Source: Sphaerolaimus hirsutus (lineage: Eukaryota > Nematoda > Chromadorea > Monhysterida > Sphaerolaimidae). From it: a DNA stretch of 64,000 nucleotides. This document shows positions 39,731-53,501 of this stretch, one piece after another (position 1 is the stretch's first letter; the number at the start of each line of letters is the position of its first letter). The position numbers were made by a program, and so were the translations under genes. Below the pieces are notes generated by a model. It worked only from the letters and a program-made list of their open reading frames with translations, was not told the origin of the DNA and ran no database searches. Where the stretch lies: assembly GCA_964036195.1 (NCBI GenBank), contig OZ038458.1:5828001-5892000 (forward strand), written 5' to 3'.

Positions 39731-42700
39731 GTTGGTTTTGGGAAGTGGGCGGGGCTTGTTTTTTTTTTTTGGGGGGGGGGGTTGGTTATTTTGATTGTTT
39801 GTTTTGGGGTTTGATTGAGTGTATTTTTGGTGGATGTATGTGGAAAACTTTTTATAATTATAGTTTTCCATGGGGACGTTAATTTGCGGTGCAAATTATG
39901 GGGGGGGGTACGCGGATTGTATTTGGGAGCAGATGAATCTAGCTGATTATTTGGGTGTTGCTATTCTATTTTCATGCGATATCCCGTATCTGAGAATCTG
40001 CTAAGGAGTATAATGTTTGAACGGTGACTTATGTAAGTAGAAAAGTTGGTCTTAAAAAACGGTCACATTCTGCCTTCAAAATACATTTTCTCTTCTTAAA
40101 ACATACCATATTTCGTCACATATCCCTGCCGCTCTGTAAATCACAATTTGCCATTTGCCAGCGATAAAAAATATTTTGTTTTCAATTTTTGCACCAACGA
40201 GAGCTGGTTTAAGGGGACCAATTGAGACGCGTTTTCGGGGCGTAAAAAGGAAAACGCCCCGGATATTTGCGTAAACGGACAATTGGCGCGACTAAACCAG
40301 CGGCCGTTGTGCATTGAAAATTGATGTTTCTGGTAGATAAATAATTGGATAATTGCCAAGTGCTGAATTGATGTAGACTGGGTGTGCGTCAAAATAACCA
40401 TAATAAGTAAATATTAGCCAATAGCGTAATAGATTCATGTACTTTTCTGACTGTTTGAACTTTTCTAGTGGAATCTCTCTGGAATCTAGACATTCGCGCC
40501 GAGTTTTATGCCACAAAATCAATATTCAGCCGGCCAAAAATAAATTAGCAGCCGGGCATCGCCGCTGCGAAAATTTCCCGGTTTAAAGCATAAATAGGAG
40601 TAGTAGATAGCCCAAATAAGTCGATATTTCACTGGCCAAGCTTTTGGGGCTAGTGTCCGCCTGTCAATAGTAATGAAATGGAACAGCTGTGATGTGACTG
40701 GAATGGTGTAATTATTTGAGATTTGGGAGAAAATGTCACGTCTAAGTTTTTCCTGTGGGAGAAATTTGGACCGGGAAATTGTTTTAAAATGGATGATTAT
40801 TAACATTGACATTTTTGTGCAACTGCACAAGCGGTTTGAGCTTAATGCGGGCACTGCGATAACGTGATTAGGTGGTTAAAGTAATATTTGACGGCGGCAA
40901 GAAATCGGACAAAGTTGTATTTTTATAATACTCTTTTTTGTCCGCTTTACGAAATTGCGCGGAACTCAGTGACTCAGCAACTATGCAGAATTTTAGCGTG
41001 TTGAATACTGAACAAAATGAGTGAAATGTGTCCCACTGGGCTACGCTTTTTGTGTGACGGGTGACGTTTGATCGCGTCTGAAAGTGTGACAAATTTGGCT
41101 GCGATCTTTGCCATCAAAGAAAATGAAAATGTGAGAATTTTCGGCCTAATGAGTAGGCCTTTTCCTTGTCACTCGTTTGATTTGAGTTTTGAATGTAGAG
41201 TAGCGAGCTTCTGTTGTTTTGTACGGCCTCCGAGGTGACATTTGATTCCACCCTAGGCTTTTATGGCGCCTTTCTTTCTGTTACCGACTACTGTTTTTCG
41301 GCTGTCGCCAGAAGTTTTCGGACACCCCAGGTTTAGTCATTATGCTAAGATTGCCGCCTTTGACATGGTACGTAGGCGCGCACTTAATTGTCGCTGTCCA
41401 ACAACTTTTGGGACTGTCCAAAAATTTCGGTTGTGGCTTTTTTTATTGTTGAGTCTATAGCCGTGCCGGGCGGCCGGATCAAACGGGGAGGGGTCACCTG
41501 CGCGCGGAAATTTTTAAGGATCAAAGCTTACCCAGCATATATATGATTAAGCTTAAAAAAGCTTCGAAAGTGGCGAAAAATTGCCCAAACAAATGCATAC
41601 GAATTATCACACGAACCCAAAACGAAACAGCGAAAATCTCGACATTCCCAAAGCCACAATGAAACAACGCTGTATATTAGCCTCTTAACTGCGTCACGGC
41701 AGTGTATTTGTCTCTCTTTCCTCTGTATGAGCATCACAGCCCCCAAAAAGTGCAATATAACCGTGCCAAATACGTTCCAGTGCCGCGTCCTGATCGATAG
41801 CCCTAAAGCATGTCATGCCGCCTGAAAAATTGGCCCGCATGTGAGAGGGAAAAAGCGCACTTTTTTGGTTGGACGGCGCCCAAAAAAAGTGACGGGTGAT
41901 AAACGGGCGTCAGATAGCTTGGCGGTTGATTGTAGCGACCTAATTTTACCTAAAAATCACGGGAAAATTCAAAATCGACCGGGGCAAAAAACGACGCCAC
42001 ACAAACACACCGCCATTGGGGCGTCCATTCAGAAATTACACCAATTGTCTCCTGAATATATCTCCACAGGCCTTCACGCGGCCCTGTGAGCCTATACGTG
42101 ATCAATGAATAAATAACTGGTACGCTGCGGGGCACTGCGTATGGCGCGTGTACGCGCGCAGCGCAGTGCAAAAGCTGAAGATGGTCTGCATGCTGCCATC
42201 TGGACGCGGCTTTGTGTGGCTCGCGCGTGAGCCCCCGCTCTGTGGATTGACATTGGCGGGGAATTGCGATTTGGGTGTAGGTTTTGGGTGTGCTTTGGCT
42301 CTTGGCAAGGAGCCAAGATTGTTTTTGGGCTCCTTTTGGTGATCGTTGTGTTTGCGAGTGAGGCGCCAGCGATGTCGCTCACCGCTGCGCGGCCGCCGTT
42401 TTATCGGCCCGCCCGCAGCCCCCAAGTCTTGGCCCCGTGCTGGAGTGTCTTCGAAGATGCCCCTGGTGCTGTGGACAATATTGAGTGAGGGCGTCGTAAA
42501 ATGTGTGACGCGCGCACGTGGCTGTCTTGGTACTTTTCCGATCCGATTATATCTTCACGAGTTGTCGGAATTTTTGCCAAAAAAGAATGCTCGCGGCACC
42601 ATTTGTGCCGCGACACCGGCTGCCGAATGTCTGCTCTGCTCGCGGTGCGGTGCAGTGCACATGAAAAATGGGTGTGCACCGCGGTGCGTCTCGAGCTCAT

Positions 42701-43083
42701 GCAGGTTTGCTGTTTCGGCCGCAGTGCCTGGCGCGCGTCTGCGCCCAATTTTCCATGTATTTTATGTGCCGCCTACATTTGTCTCTGTAATTTGTTTGCG
42801 AGATTAATTACCGTATATTAGTCCGACTTTTTCGGTTCTCGCCGCGGCCAAATTAGGGTGGGCAAATGTGAATAGGATATTTGGTAGGAAAAATACATGG
42901 AATAGTAAGAACCTTCGCAGCCGCACATTGATAGCGGCACATCGAATCGAAGCGCTACAGCCGTCCGAGTGGGAGCAACGCAATTCGCACGTTCGCCGAT
43001 ATCGGGGCGGCCCGACGGCGCGACTGCACTTTCGCCGCAAATAATCATCGCCCGACGCACCGGGGGCGGGCGGCACAAAGGCG
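39731..43083. other. intron or intergenic DNA, no gene recognised
   Basis: The mib1 donor GTTGGT at 39731 is followed by G-rich sequence, then ordinary AT-rich DNA to about 41.2 kb and a GC-rich, CpG-containing block (41.8-43.1 kb). Short open frames on both strands here show no domain, signal or splice support. I see no RING or further ankyrin exon. Confidence 0.5.
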
Positions 43084-43456
43084 CCACACACACTGGATGT
43101 CAACTGTTTCGGTGTCAACTCGATTTTGGTTGAATTTAGGTAGCTGGACAATTTTGAAGGACACATGCGGCAATGTCGAAGAGGAATTTATATTGCCATG
43201 TGCATTTGAACACGGTTTTGCGGCCCATAAACTAAAAATTTATGAAAAACTGTCGGCCTAGTTGACATCCCGGATGTCAACTGGGCCGACAGTTTTTCAT
43301 AAATTTTTAGTTTATGGGCCGCGGAACCGTGTTCAAATGCGCATGGCAATATAAATTCCTCTTCGACATTGCCGCGTGTGCCCTTAAAAACTGTCTCGCA
43401 AGCTACAGTGTCACAAAATTGAGTTGACACTCAAGCAGTTGACATCCTGTGTGTGC
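43084..43456. mobile_element. CACACAC..GATGTCAACTG inverted-repeat element
   Basis: Termini CACACACACTGGATGTCAAC and its complement AGTTGACATCCTGTGTGTG. The core is an almost perfect palindrome, 43159-43382, with about 110-bp arms centred on GTTGACATCCCGGATGTCAAC. Related to 46949-47628. Non-coding. Confidence 0.8.
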
Positions 43457-46160
43457 GGCACCAAAGTCGCGGCCGTGGGCCATTTCCGCGCCCTTTCTGC
43501 GGCGCGGCGCCGCTATGCTAAGCTGGGAGAATGCGCTTATGCGTCGCCCCCCCCCCCCGAGGGGAAATGAAATGATTTGGCTGTAATCATCCCGAGGGGC
43601 GAGTGCCCGCGTCCCGGGAGTCTGTCCGGTTTGGGGCGTGAAGTTCTGGGGAATCGGGTCGGGTTTTTTCCCAACTCTAGCTGTTCGGGGATCTACTCTT
43701 CGGGATTTCAGGGTTAGGGTTTTATATTACCGCTGAGGTGCCAAACAGAACCTGAAAGAAACAGAACAAAGCTGACATTGAATCGGGCCGCGTGAAAACA
43801 CGCTGTAACTATGTATTGAAATTTCTCTCCAGAACACGCGGCAAAAATTGGCAAATCGCCAAGCCGATACAATCATGTCCACACTTTCCCCTCTGCACGA
43901 CCCGAGTCGAGTCGGGTCTAACCGGGTCCAAATCCCACCCCTACTCCCTCAGCGAATCTCTCCCTGTGTGTGTCGCCCGCGCCGTAACTCAATTGAGTGC
44001 TGCGCAGTGCGCCGCGCGCGCGGAGGCAATTTCGGCCCGTGTGCAGGGCACTGCACTTCATGTGATTAGGGCGCTTGGAAATGAGGTCATGACGAGACTC
44101 GCCCGTGGGGGGGGCTCCCCTTGTTGACTTGAATTGGGTGCCGTTCGGCCCTTGCGGGAATGTGCCGCGGTTTTGGTGCCTTTTGAAAGGCTTTTTTGTC
44201 TAGATACGTAAATATTTAGGTACTTATGCCCTTCGAAATAGGTTAATAGTCAATTTTCTCCATAATGCATCAACTCGATGAACTATACTGGCCGCCTTAT
44301 CTCCTTCCAGGGGTCCCAAACGGTAATGAGTCTGCGCGAACAAGTATCCCAAGACTCCCACCGTAACTGCGGCGCACCGCATTGTGTCCGCGCTTCGCGC
44401 GCGCGCAGTGCGCTGCACTTTACCGCAACTTCGACGGTGGTGCCACTTACATGTTACTTTGTTAGTGAGTAGAGCCTGTATAGTGCAGGTTCGGCCGGCG
44501 GCTTGACCCGCTGTGCAAGCTTTTATGCAATTTCCATTTCCACATGCCTGGTGGTCGACTTCTCTTGGCGGTTGGGTAGTTTTGGGTGTGTAGTTTTGTG
44601 GGGATTTAGGGTGATGTTGATGGAATGCGAATGTGTGGAATGAATTTCAACATGATGGAGTTACATAGATGATTTTATAGAAAATAGTGCATTACATGGC
44701 TAATACGATATCTAAATACAGTGTCTGTAAACGATGCAGACTTTGTAAACTTTCCACTGCAAAATTTATCAAACCTGACCCACCCAGTATCAGGATTAGG
44801 TGCAACTGGTCACCGGCGCGGCCGGTTCATTTCCCAGCGCCCGAAAATTTGTTTGCATTGCGCCGCGGCGGCGGCGGCGCGCGCGCAGCGCACTTCCCAT
44901 GGGTCCATTGCCGAATTACTTACAATGTAGTGCACTGCGCAGCCCAAATGGGACCTGGCTTTCCGGGCTGGATGGAAATGAATGCTGGTTTCAACTGAAA
45001 CTGCAAATGTGTGCGAATTTGGGAGTTTGGAGTTAAGAGGGTTCGATTTGGAATGGTTTTGAGAGTGAGTGGGTGAATTTGAGAGAAATGTTGTTTGTTT
45101 GATGAATTTGGGAAAGTTAATTGTTGTTGTTTCGCAAGTGCTTGAAAACTGTACAGTAGGCGAGAAACATCAAACATCTTTCACACAATATAAACTCCAA
45201 AGTATTCTTTGTGATTGCAAAAAAGTCTCGGAGCAGTTCACTCAAAGATTCCACTTGTCTGGGTGGTTGCATGACGAATGTTTCCATGACCTTCGGGAAT
45301 ATTGACTTTCTGGTGTGACAAAATTTATGGAAGATCAGATTTTGAATGCCTATCCAAAAGCCCTCTTCTCTATCTGATGGCTATGCATGTGACAGCTTAT
45401 ATCTCGCATGACCCGTTTCAATTTTGATGTCCTTATAATGGGGGGGTGCATGCATAGAAATGGCGCCATGTGGCGTTTTGTGTCTTTGTGACGTCGCACT
45501 GCCAGATGAAAGATTATGCTAATTGGCGCGTGTATAAGATGCAAACGAAATTATATTTACGTTGTGATGGTTTTGACTGGATGCGTGAAAGTCGCCGCAT
45601 AGATGGAAAATTGCTCGGGAATTTGATCGAATGAAGTGAGTTACAATGGTTGTCAGGCTTGATCGAGGGAACTATTCAAGGGTTATTACTTCGTAAAATT
45701 TTTCCACTCATACCGCAAATTTTTCCACTCGAAATATGCCTTTAACAAAATAGCATGCTGATTTTGTTCAAATTGAACACAACAAATCTACGATATAACT
45801 AAAGGGGTGAATTATTCGAGGGGGGGGGGGATTATTTTTCATCACTTGTCTAACAGAGTAAATTATTCTAGTGGTGGAATTATTCAAGGTGGGTGATTTA
45901 TTGGAGCAACTACGATAGGTAACAATACAACCAGTAGGTAACAACAGATACACAAGTATTTAGGTGTATCCATCTAATGATAAATTGCAGTACAGTAATA
46001 ACATTAATGTACAAGCAGGCGGAAGCTTTAACAATTTATCTAGAGATAAATAAAACTACAGGAAAGATTTAGATACTGTGCTGAAGTGAACTGTAGGATC
46101 TGTGTTTGTAAATACATCATAAAGTACGCTTATGTACGTTACGTATTAAGATGGGTGTAC
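43457..46160. other. GC-rich then AT-rich DNA, no gene recognised
   Basis: 43.5-44.9 kb is GC-rich with many CpG and GCGCGC words; 45-46.1 kb is AT-rich with a CGAATAA-type repeat trace at 45.66-45.92 kb (TTATTCGAGGGGGGGGG). No supported gene. Confidence 0.5.
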
Positions 46161-46560
46161 ACACGGAGTGTGCACTTCACATCAAGCCCCAGGTCTATCA
46201 CTTGTAATAAAAACATCTCCACATCACATAAATATATCGTAATTTACAAACTTACATATATCCTAATTTTATCCATGTCAAAAAAGGTGAATGCAATGGA
46301 ATGTACTGTGTTAATAACTGAAGAATACAGAAATTGATGAGAAATGTTATGGGAACCATTTGGTTACAAGTGATGCAGTTCATGATTACAAGTGGGGTAG
46401 TAGCTTTATTGGAACTTTTGATGTTAAGTGAGACATTTTTGATCACAAGTGAGGCAGTTGTTTATTACAATTGAGGCAGGAATGTGATTAGACGTTTTGA
46501 TGTGAAGTGGGGCACTACTTGATTACAAGTGCTGCACCTTGGCTCGATGTGAAGTGTGCA
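46160..46560. repeat. degenerate TTGATTACAAGTGGGGCAG repeats in an inverted frame
   Basis: About eight imperfect copies of GATTACAAGTGAGGCAG/GATGTGAAGTGGGGCA (46340-46560), with inverse copies (CTTCACATCAAG, CACTTGTAATAA) at 46170-46215. Probably one decayed inverted-repeat element. Confidence 0.55.
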
Positions 46561-46948
46561 TGATTTGAAGAATTGAAGTTTGCAGTCATACTCAAAAGGG
46601 CTCATCGAACAGAATACAGAACAAGACCTGGGTGTTACATATCTTGTACAAATGTAATAAGAAACGATGTTTAGCCTGTCACATGACACTCTAATCCGCG
46701 CCATTACCATTCAACTGATCCGGGAAATGTTACGCATTCACTACAGTCACACAGCAAATGTTAAAATTAGAGTAAATACATTAGTTATGTATTTCTCGAT
46801 ATTATGTTCTAGTCAGCGAAACAATTTTTCCCGTTGAACACCGTGCACATGCTGAAGTAAAGCAACGCATGTTACACGATTGCTTTCTTTGGGGAAACAA
46901 TGTTGCTACAAACAGTGAGAAAAAGTAGATTCGACAGCGTTATTGGGC

Positions 46949-47628
46949 CCACACACGCTAGTTGACATCGCAAATTCGTGTCAACTGAATGTCAACTAAA
47001 TAAGATGAAAAGTTTGTAAAAAGCATCGCATTTAGGCCTCGTTTACACCCTTTTTTGTGTGATGACTCCGACAACATGAAAAAGTTCAATAATTTGAGTA
47101 AAACGGTCCATATTCATTAGATAAAGTGGCCAAGTATACATACCACCTAGGCTTATCTGCATGTCAAATTGCAGATAAATCGTGCTTGTCGTTCGAGAGT
47201 TATAGACGTTTGAAATTTTTTGCTATTGTCCCCATCTGTCGGGCTCCCAGAATGGCAAATTTTTTCCAAATGTCTATAATTCTTGAACGACAAGCACTAT
47301 TCATCTGCAATTTGACAGGCATATACGCCTAGATTGTATGTATACTTTGCCATTTTATTTAATGAATATGGAACTTTTTACATGAGTTATTGAAATTTTC
47401 CATGTTGTCGGAGTCGTCACAGAAAAAGGGTGTAAAAGGGGTCTAACAGAAAAAAAAACGAAAATAAAATGTCATGATGATGATGATAAATTTTAGCGAA
47501 TTATGTGATTTCAACTTTCTTATCTGATAGAGTGTAGTTAACTACACTCTATCAGATAAGAAAGTTGAAATCACTTAATTCGCTAAAATTTAGTTGACAC
47601 AAATTCAGTTGACATCCAGCGTGTGTGG
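46949..47628. mobile_element. CACACACGC..TAGTTGACATC element with two palindromes
   Basis: Termini CACACACGCTAGTTGACATC and CAGTTGACATCCAGCGTGTGTG. Inside are a long palindrome of about 410 bp (about 47036-47448, arms starting TTTACACCCTTTTTTGTGTG) and a shorter perfect one (47494-47592, centred on GTAGTTAACTAC). Non-coding; same family as 43084-43456. Confidence 0.75.
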
Positions 47629-47629
47629 T

Positions 47630-48859
47630 GCCATCGGTGCAAATTTTTACAAGGCAACCCGCGAAATGTCCTCACGCTTTTCATAGAAACTATAACTTGT
47701 CAAAATCACCACACCGATAAGATAAATACATAAACACCTAAATATACCTAGTACCTACCACTAGGCTACTCAAACACACCACTACGTGAATAAATACAAG
47801 CGTGAAAGAGCACGCAAGAAACACTCAACTTAGCTCAAAAGCGGCGAGGCAACAGGCAAAACTCTAGTCGACCAGACCCCACATAAATATCGGCGCGGCC
47901 GCTGCGCAACGCATTCAACCGCAAATGTGGCGTGAGCGGCGTGCAAAAATGGGCCCCGAACGCTGGTTGCATGCATCGCTTGCGGGCAGCCCGCGATTTA
48001 GACTTTGGCGCCGCTCCGATGGCTCCCGCCGCGCGGTCGACTTGTAGATAGGGTTGGGTTTGGCTGATATATCCCCGCGTGTCGATATTGTCGACATTGA
48101 ATCGATATTCGATATTTTTGTGTCGATCATATGCCAGATATCCGACTGTACTCACTAAATGGATATTTAATTGATTCGATGCGAAAAATATCCAAAGGTT
48201 TCCCTGTCGATTTTTGTCAATCTCCATAAAAACAGTGGTCGACAGACGTCGACATTCGCGTCGATACATCCTCGGAACCCTAGCGCGTGGACAGCCCTGC
48301 CTTTTACGCAGTGCACCGCGAGCTGCAACGCGCGGCCGCTCTGCTCGTGTGTGTCTGCTGGTGGTGGTTTAATGGGAGGGTATCCCGATTTGTAAGCATC
48401 TCGATTGGTAAGCTCTCGATTTTTAAGCCACTCTACTGTTTGTTCCCTCATTACGTTGTGCAGCATTTTTAGTGCAGATAACCAAAATTGTATGCCTCCA
48501 AAATTACTTGTCTTAGTCTATGGTAATGCACTAGCAGGATAGGTATACTCAGTGGACCTCAAAGATTGCACCTAAAATTACTTATGTCTTACTTATGCCT
48601 GTTGATAGTGCGTGAGCGGGATACTTATGTATTCACTTTGACAAAAAAAGAAAAATATTTATAAAAAAAGAAAAGGGCAAAGCGACGAATGTTTTTTCCT
48701 GAAACGTTTTTTCTTTTCTTTTTGCTGGAACAATTATGTTTTTAGAAATTATGACATCATGATGGAGTGTTTCTTTCAGAAAAATGCATAGTGTGTGGTC
48801 TACTGAGTATTAGTGCCAATAATGTTGATTGACAAGATGAGGTTTTGTTGAGTGCTAAC
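47630..48859. other. no gene recognised
   Basis: A GC-rich patch (47.87-48.4 kb) inside AT-rich sequence; short open frames on both strands lack any support. Confidence 0.45.
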
Positions 48860-49470
48860 TAGGGATGGCCGATGTGTTTTTTAACTGTCCTTTTTATAAA
48901 ACAATGTTTAAAAAAGAGGCATCGAAACCAAGTTTAAAAAAAACAACAACATCAGCCAGTTTCAGATACACTTACCATTGGTGGTTGTTTTCATTGGTTT
49001 TGAGGCATTTTTAGTGTGAAAGCTTCCATTTGGTCATGATATTGTGTAATAATAAGCTGTGATGTTACTGTAGTGTATAATATTTAGCCAATGTGTGACA
49101 TACTTATACAGTGTGATAAACCACTGTCAATGGATTGGTTTTCTATTATAACCTTATACAGGTGCTATTCCATGCAAAACTTGACTTGAAGTCATGAACA
49201 TTTGACAAAATGCAATGTACGTAACAAGTCAACAAAAAAATCGATATTTTTGACAGAAATCACCACTTATTTATAATGCTATCCCATGGTCCCACAGCCA
49301 TTCTATGGCTATATTAAACATCACAAAATACTGGCAATAGTCTAATATACCTGTATATGTTGACTCATAACCATATTTGGGAGCTTTTAAAAAAACTGCT
49401 TTAAATTTAAAAAAATGTTTTTTTTAAATAAAAAAACAGAGTCATTAAAAAACATTTTTTTGCCATCCCA
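48860..49470. mobile_element. TAGGGTTGG MITE, older copy 2
   Basis: TAGGGATGGCCGATGTGTTT at the left and TTTTTTTGCCATCCCA at the right; the interior matches the 36873 copy (for example CATAACCATATTTGGGAGC). Target duplication not recognisable. Confidence 0.7.
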
Positions 49471-49845
49471 TTGATTTGAATTTTACAAATTCTCAGGTGG
49501 TCCGCATAAAAATCGGAACGTGGTTGCGGCAGCGGCTCTGTATTTCCTTGCACTCAACCACCATCATTATTCAATTAAAATTCCAACCTATCCTACAATC
49601 ACACTTGAAGTTTCACTGTCATTTTTCACAAACACTTCGTGTGCAAAGTGCGCCCACACCCGACTGACAACTCTGTGCTCTGCTGATGCGGCGAGCCAGT
49701 GCCAGTCGCCGCCCGGAAGGAACCTCCTCTTCCATTCCACACACACGCGCGTGTATGGCGCGAGCATTTTGCCCTACCGTAATCAGTGGAATTCAGTTTG
49801 ATGGTTACGGTAGAGGTACGTTTTTTCGGTTCGATATTACTGGGG

Positions 49846-50455
49846 ATGGGAAAAAAAACATTTTTTTTTCATTGACCCCGTTTTAAAAAACGAATAGCTT
49901 TTTTCGTCGAAAAGTTCCCAAATATGGTGACGAGTCAACATATAGGTGTGTCAGATATGTGGCAGTACTTTGTGATGTTATGTTTAGCCACATCATGGCA
50001 GTGGAGCCATATGGCATTGTGGTGATTTCTGTCGAACAAAATTATTTTTATGTTGATTCATTGGTATATTTCCTTTTGTCAAATGTTTGTTACTTCAAGT
50101 GAAGTTTAGCATGGAATGGTGCTTAAAAATGTTATAACAGAAAGCTAATACATTGACAGTGATGTTTCACATGGTAAAAATATGTGGGAGCACATTGGAT
50201 GGATATTATTAGTACACTAACATATCACAGCCTTTCATGACACAATAACATGAACAAATGTAAGCTTTTTTACTAAAAATGCATCAAAACCAATGAAAAC
50301 AACCACCAATGGTAATGTGTGTGTGAAATTGCGCACTTGTGCGCCAAAAAATTGTAAGATATCCAGTCCATGAGTACAATTTTTTTGTTGATGTTTAAAA
50401 AAGGTTTCGATGCTCGCATTTAAAAAGCGTTTTCAAAAACCTTGAAAAACTACAA
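49846..50455. mobile_element. TAGGGTTGG MITE, older copy 3
   Basis: Begins near GGGGATGGGAAAAAAAACAT, shares GGTGACGAGTCAACATATAG and CAAAACCAATGAAAACAACC with the other copies, and ends in decayed A/T runs. Right end uncertain. Confidence 0.65.
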
Positions 50456-51110
50456 CCAATTGTTTTGTCAGACATGTCTTATATTCAGAGGTTTTCCGTG
50501 GCCAGAATGTTAGCTGTACGCTGCTACCGCTGCTGCATGTGTAGCCTGGATGCGTTGCTCATCGGGGTGCACTGCTTGCATGCGCGTACTGTGTACGTGT
50601 ATACACACATTTAAATGTAGTGGACTAGGTTTTACTCGAAAATCGTGGGACAGTGATCATGACGCTGCACGGATAGATTCAGAAAATTATGTTTGTTTTT
50701 TTTTGGCATGGAACAATCAAACCTCAGGCTACCCTTATTTTATTTGCATAGTGTTCCAGCATGTCCAGCAATTGATTTTATATATTGTAATCTGGGGTAC
50801 TTTTGTGGTACTGCTGAACTTGGCACAATCTTTTCTATTATTTTCTAGTTTCTTTTCTAACTGGTCATATGGTGTGCAGTTCAGCGATCGCATATAACGG
50901 CTCAGTAAAAAACACAGTTTGTTTGGGTATATAAATTGATTATGAGGGGATTCCGCGCTATCAAATATGCCAAAAGTTACATCATGAGCATTATTGAAAA
51001 AAGTATTGTCACAAGTGGGTGCCTGCACACCTAATTTTCTATTTATAATAAGAACTTTTTTATCCATAAACATCATAACAATCATAAAGTTGTAATCTGT
51101 TGTTTTTACA
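50456..51110. other. no gene recognised
   Basis: Single-copy-looking AT-rich DNA. A 115-codon plus-strand open frame (50550-50897) overlaps an equally long antisense one; neither has splice or domain support. Confidence 0.4.
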
Positions 51111-52265
51111 CCCTGGACATCAGGGGTTTTGTAAGGGGGGTGGAGCTTACCCCCAAATGCTCCAGCAATCTATCCCAAGCAGCACACATCTATATAACTC
51201 AATGCGAAGAGTTTGGCTAATATCCCATGCCCCAAAATCGACCAGTTGACTAGCTATTTGGATCTATTTTAGAAGTTTTTCTAATTTTCATACCTAATTG
51301 CCATGTTCACTCTGTTCAAATTGGGGTTTAAGTGGGATAGACTTTTCAGCATCAGGATCGGTACTGGTGTTTCGATTTTTTGGGATCAGCATCAGGATTG
51401 GCATTAAGAATTTCCAGGATTAGGATTTTGCAAAAAAAAATTTGATACATATTTCACGTTTCTCCAAATCTATCATAAAAAGGTCAGAGAACACACAGCC
51501 ATAGCTGAATGGACGCATCAAATCAGGGGTCTGCAATGGTGTGCTACCCCCAATTGCTCAAGTTATCTATTTCTGCTACATCATGCTCAGTTGTCTATCT
51601 GTTTTGTGGTGAAAATTTTGGCTATTTTCGATAACCCCCCCCCCCTCCTCCGAAAAAAATCAACCAGTCTACCTGTAACACTGTAGACCAAATTTTTAGT
51701 CACTTTGCTTCAATTTTGCCTTCATAATTATTTATATTTTCCCCTCTCCTTCTCAGCTACTTATCCATCCCAGGAGGCAATATTTTTGGCTACTATCCTC
51801 TGAACCCCTCCCCAAATCGCCCAGCTATCTATCTATCTGCAGCAATAGTTGTGAACTTACCCCATTTTTGCTGAAAATCACTAATTTTCATACTTTTATA
51901 GATTTTCGCCTGTAAAATCACTAGTTCACATGTCTAACTGCCTATTTTCAGCTATTTTTATAACTGACTGATGTACTATGTTTACTGATATACCCATTTT
52001 GAGCTATTTTACACCTACTTTCTCCCTTTCCTTCCTTCTACACTTTGAAAAAGCCTGTACCGTATATTGAACCCCACGAACCCCCCCCCCCAAACCCTGA
52101 CAACCCCCCCCCAGAAAAATTTTCATCTATATATCTCTCGAGAGGAGCGATTTGCTATCTACCCAACCCCCGGAGGGTCAAAATCTAGAATACCCGTGAC
52201 CCCCTCAACTGTCACTACCCTCAATGATAATAAATTTTTCAGCGATCCATACCCCATTGGGAGCA
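51110..52265. repeat. CTATCTATC / GATAGATAGC-type repeat relics
   Basis: Contains CAGGGGTTTT (51118), CAGGGGTCTGCAATGG (51523), CAGCTATCTATCTATCTG (51826) and TTGCTATCTACCCAACCCCC (52151): decayed relatives of the CAGGGGTCTCC element at 30493-30946, in both orientations. No intact ends found. Confidence 0.5.
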
Positions 52266-52529
52266 GGTAGCTAAATATATAATAGGTACTAGGTAAATAT
52301 CTATGCGAACACCAGCATAGGTCAAAATTCTGACAAAGCTTATCGATTGGGGCAGCGGTTCTTGGACATTCTTGGATACAATATTGGACAACTTCTGCCT
52401 TTGGGTTGTCAACGTGCCAATTGGGTCTTATCCCATTAATTTCGGATCAGACCAACCGCACGACTAGTACTCGCCACTGAGTAGTACTTTTATGGTTGTG
52501 TGGAGGCTAGAGAATGCAACTCACCCATT

Positions 52530-53501
52530 TACCGTATTTCTTCTAATAGAACGGCATAGCTCCGTTAGGACGGCACCTCGAATAGAACTATAACCAACGA
52601 TGGAAAAACACAGAAATTTAACACAGAAACTCATTGAGTTTCCATGTTTTTGTTTTACACAGAAACGCGGAAACTCAAAATTTTTGAAAAACTCAAAACT
52701 CAAATGAGTTTTTTATTGGAGAACACGGAAACACAGAAACACGGAAACACGGAAACACAGAAACACTGAAACACAGAAGGTTTTTAAGTTTTTTTCATTG
52801 GATTTGAGAAATACTGTGCTGTGTTTTACTGAACGAAATAAGAAATGTGCACAAGTGCATATCAACAGATAACAACGGTACAAATTGAATAACAAGTAAC
52901 AAAATACAACCTAAGTAACAAAATCGCACCTGGTCATTATGACAATGATTGGAATTGTGATTGACACTGACTGATTGACAAAGACTTGCACCCACTAGCT
53001 CACTCCACAGAGTTGACGGCTCACGCCAAAGCTGCCAAAAGCATAAACTGGTCACTTGTAAGGTATTATTTACAACTCTGATGAATCAAAACATGAGTTA
53101 GTCAAGTGAAAACAGTATAGTAAAATGTCATCAAAAATGCCAAATGTTAAAATTTTAATTTTACATTTTGCATGACTGTTTACATTTTTCAGCACATCTT
53201 ACATGGTCCCTGGATATGCATAAACAAATTTGTAATGAGAAAACCACTGTTTTTGCATTGAACCACTTTTTGGGTAAAAACTTGCATTTTATAAAAAACT
53301 GGAGTTTTTATGAAAAAAACGTGAGTTTTTACAACAAAAAAAAACACAGAAATAAAAACAGAGTTACTCAAGTTTTTTCTTAAAAAAAGACTCAACTATT
53401 CAAGGTATTCATTTTTGAAAAACTCAAAACACAGAAAGTGTTTTTTCTGGAGAACTTACACATCGTTGACTATTACACCTTCTATTAGAAGAAATACGGT
53501 A
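52530..53501. mobile_element. TACCGTATTTCTTCTAATAG inverted-repeat element
   Basis: Ends TACCGTATTTCTTCTAATAG and CTATTAGAAGAAATACGGTA are perfect 20-bp inverses ending in TA. The interior has CACGGAAACACAGAAACAC repeats (52715-52775) and short inverted parts. Non-coding, 972 bp. Confidence 0.8.

Noticed and set aside
42092..43166. Cluster of Arg/Ala-rich ORFs on both strands
   Set aside because: Composition effect of CpG-rich DNA; no coherent protein or splice pattern.
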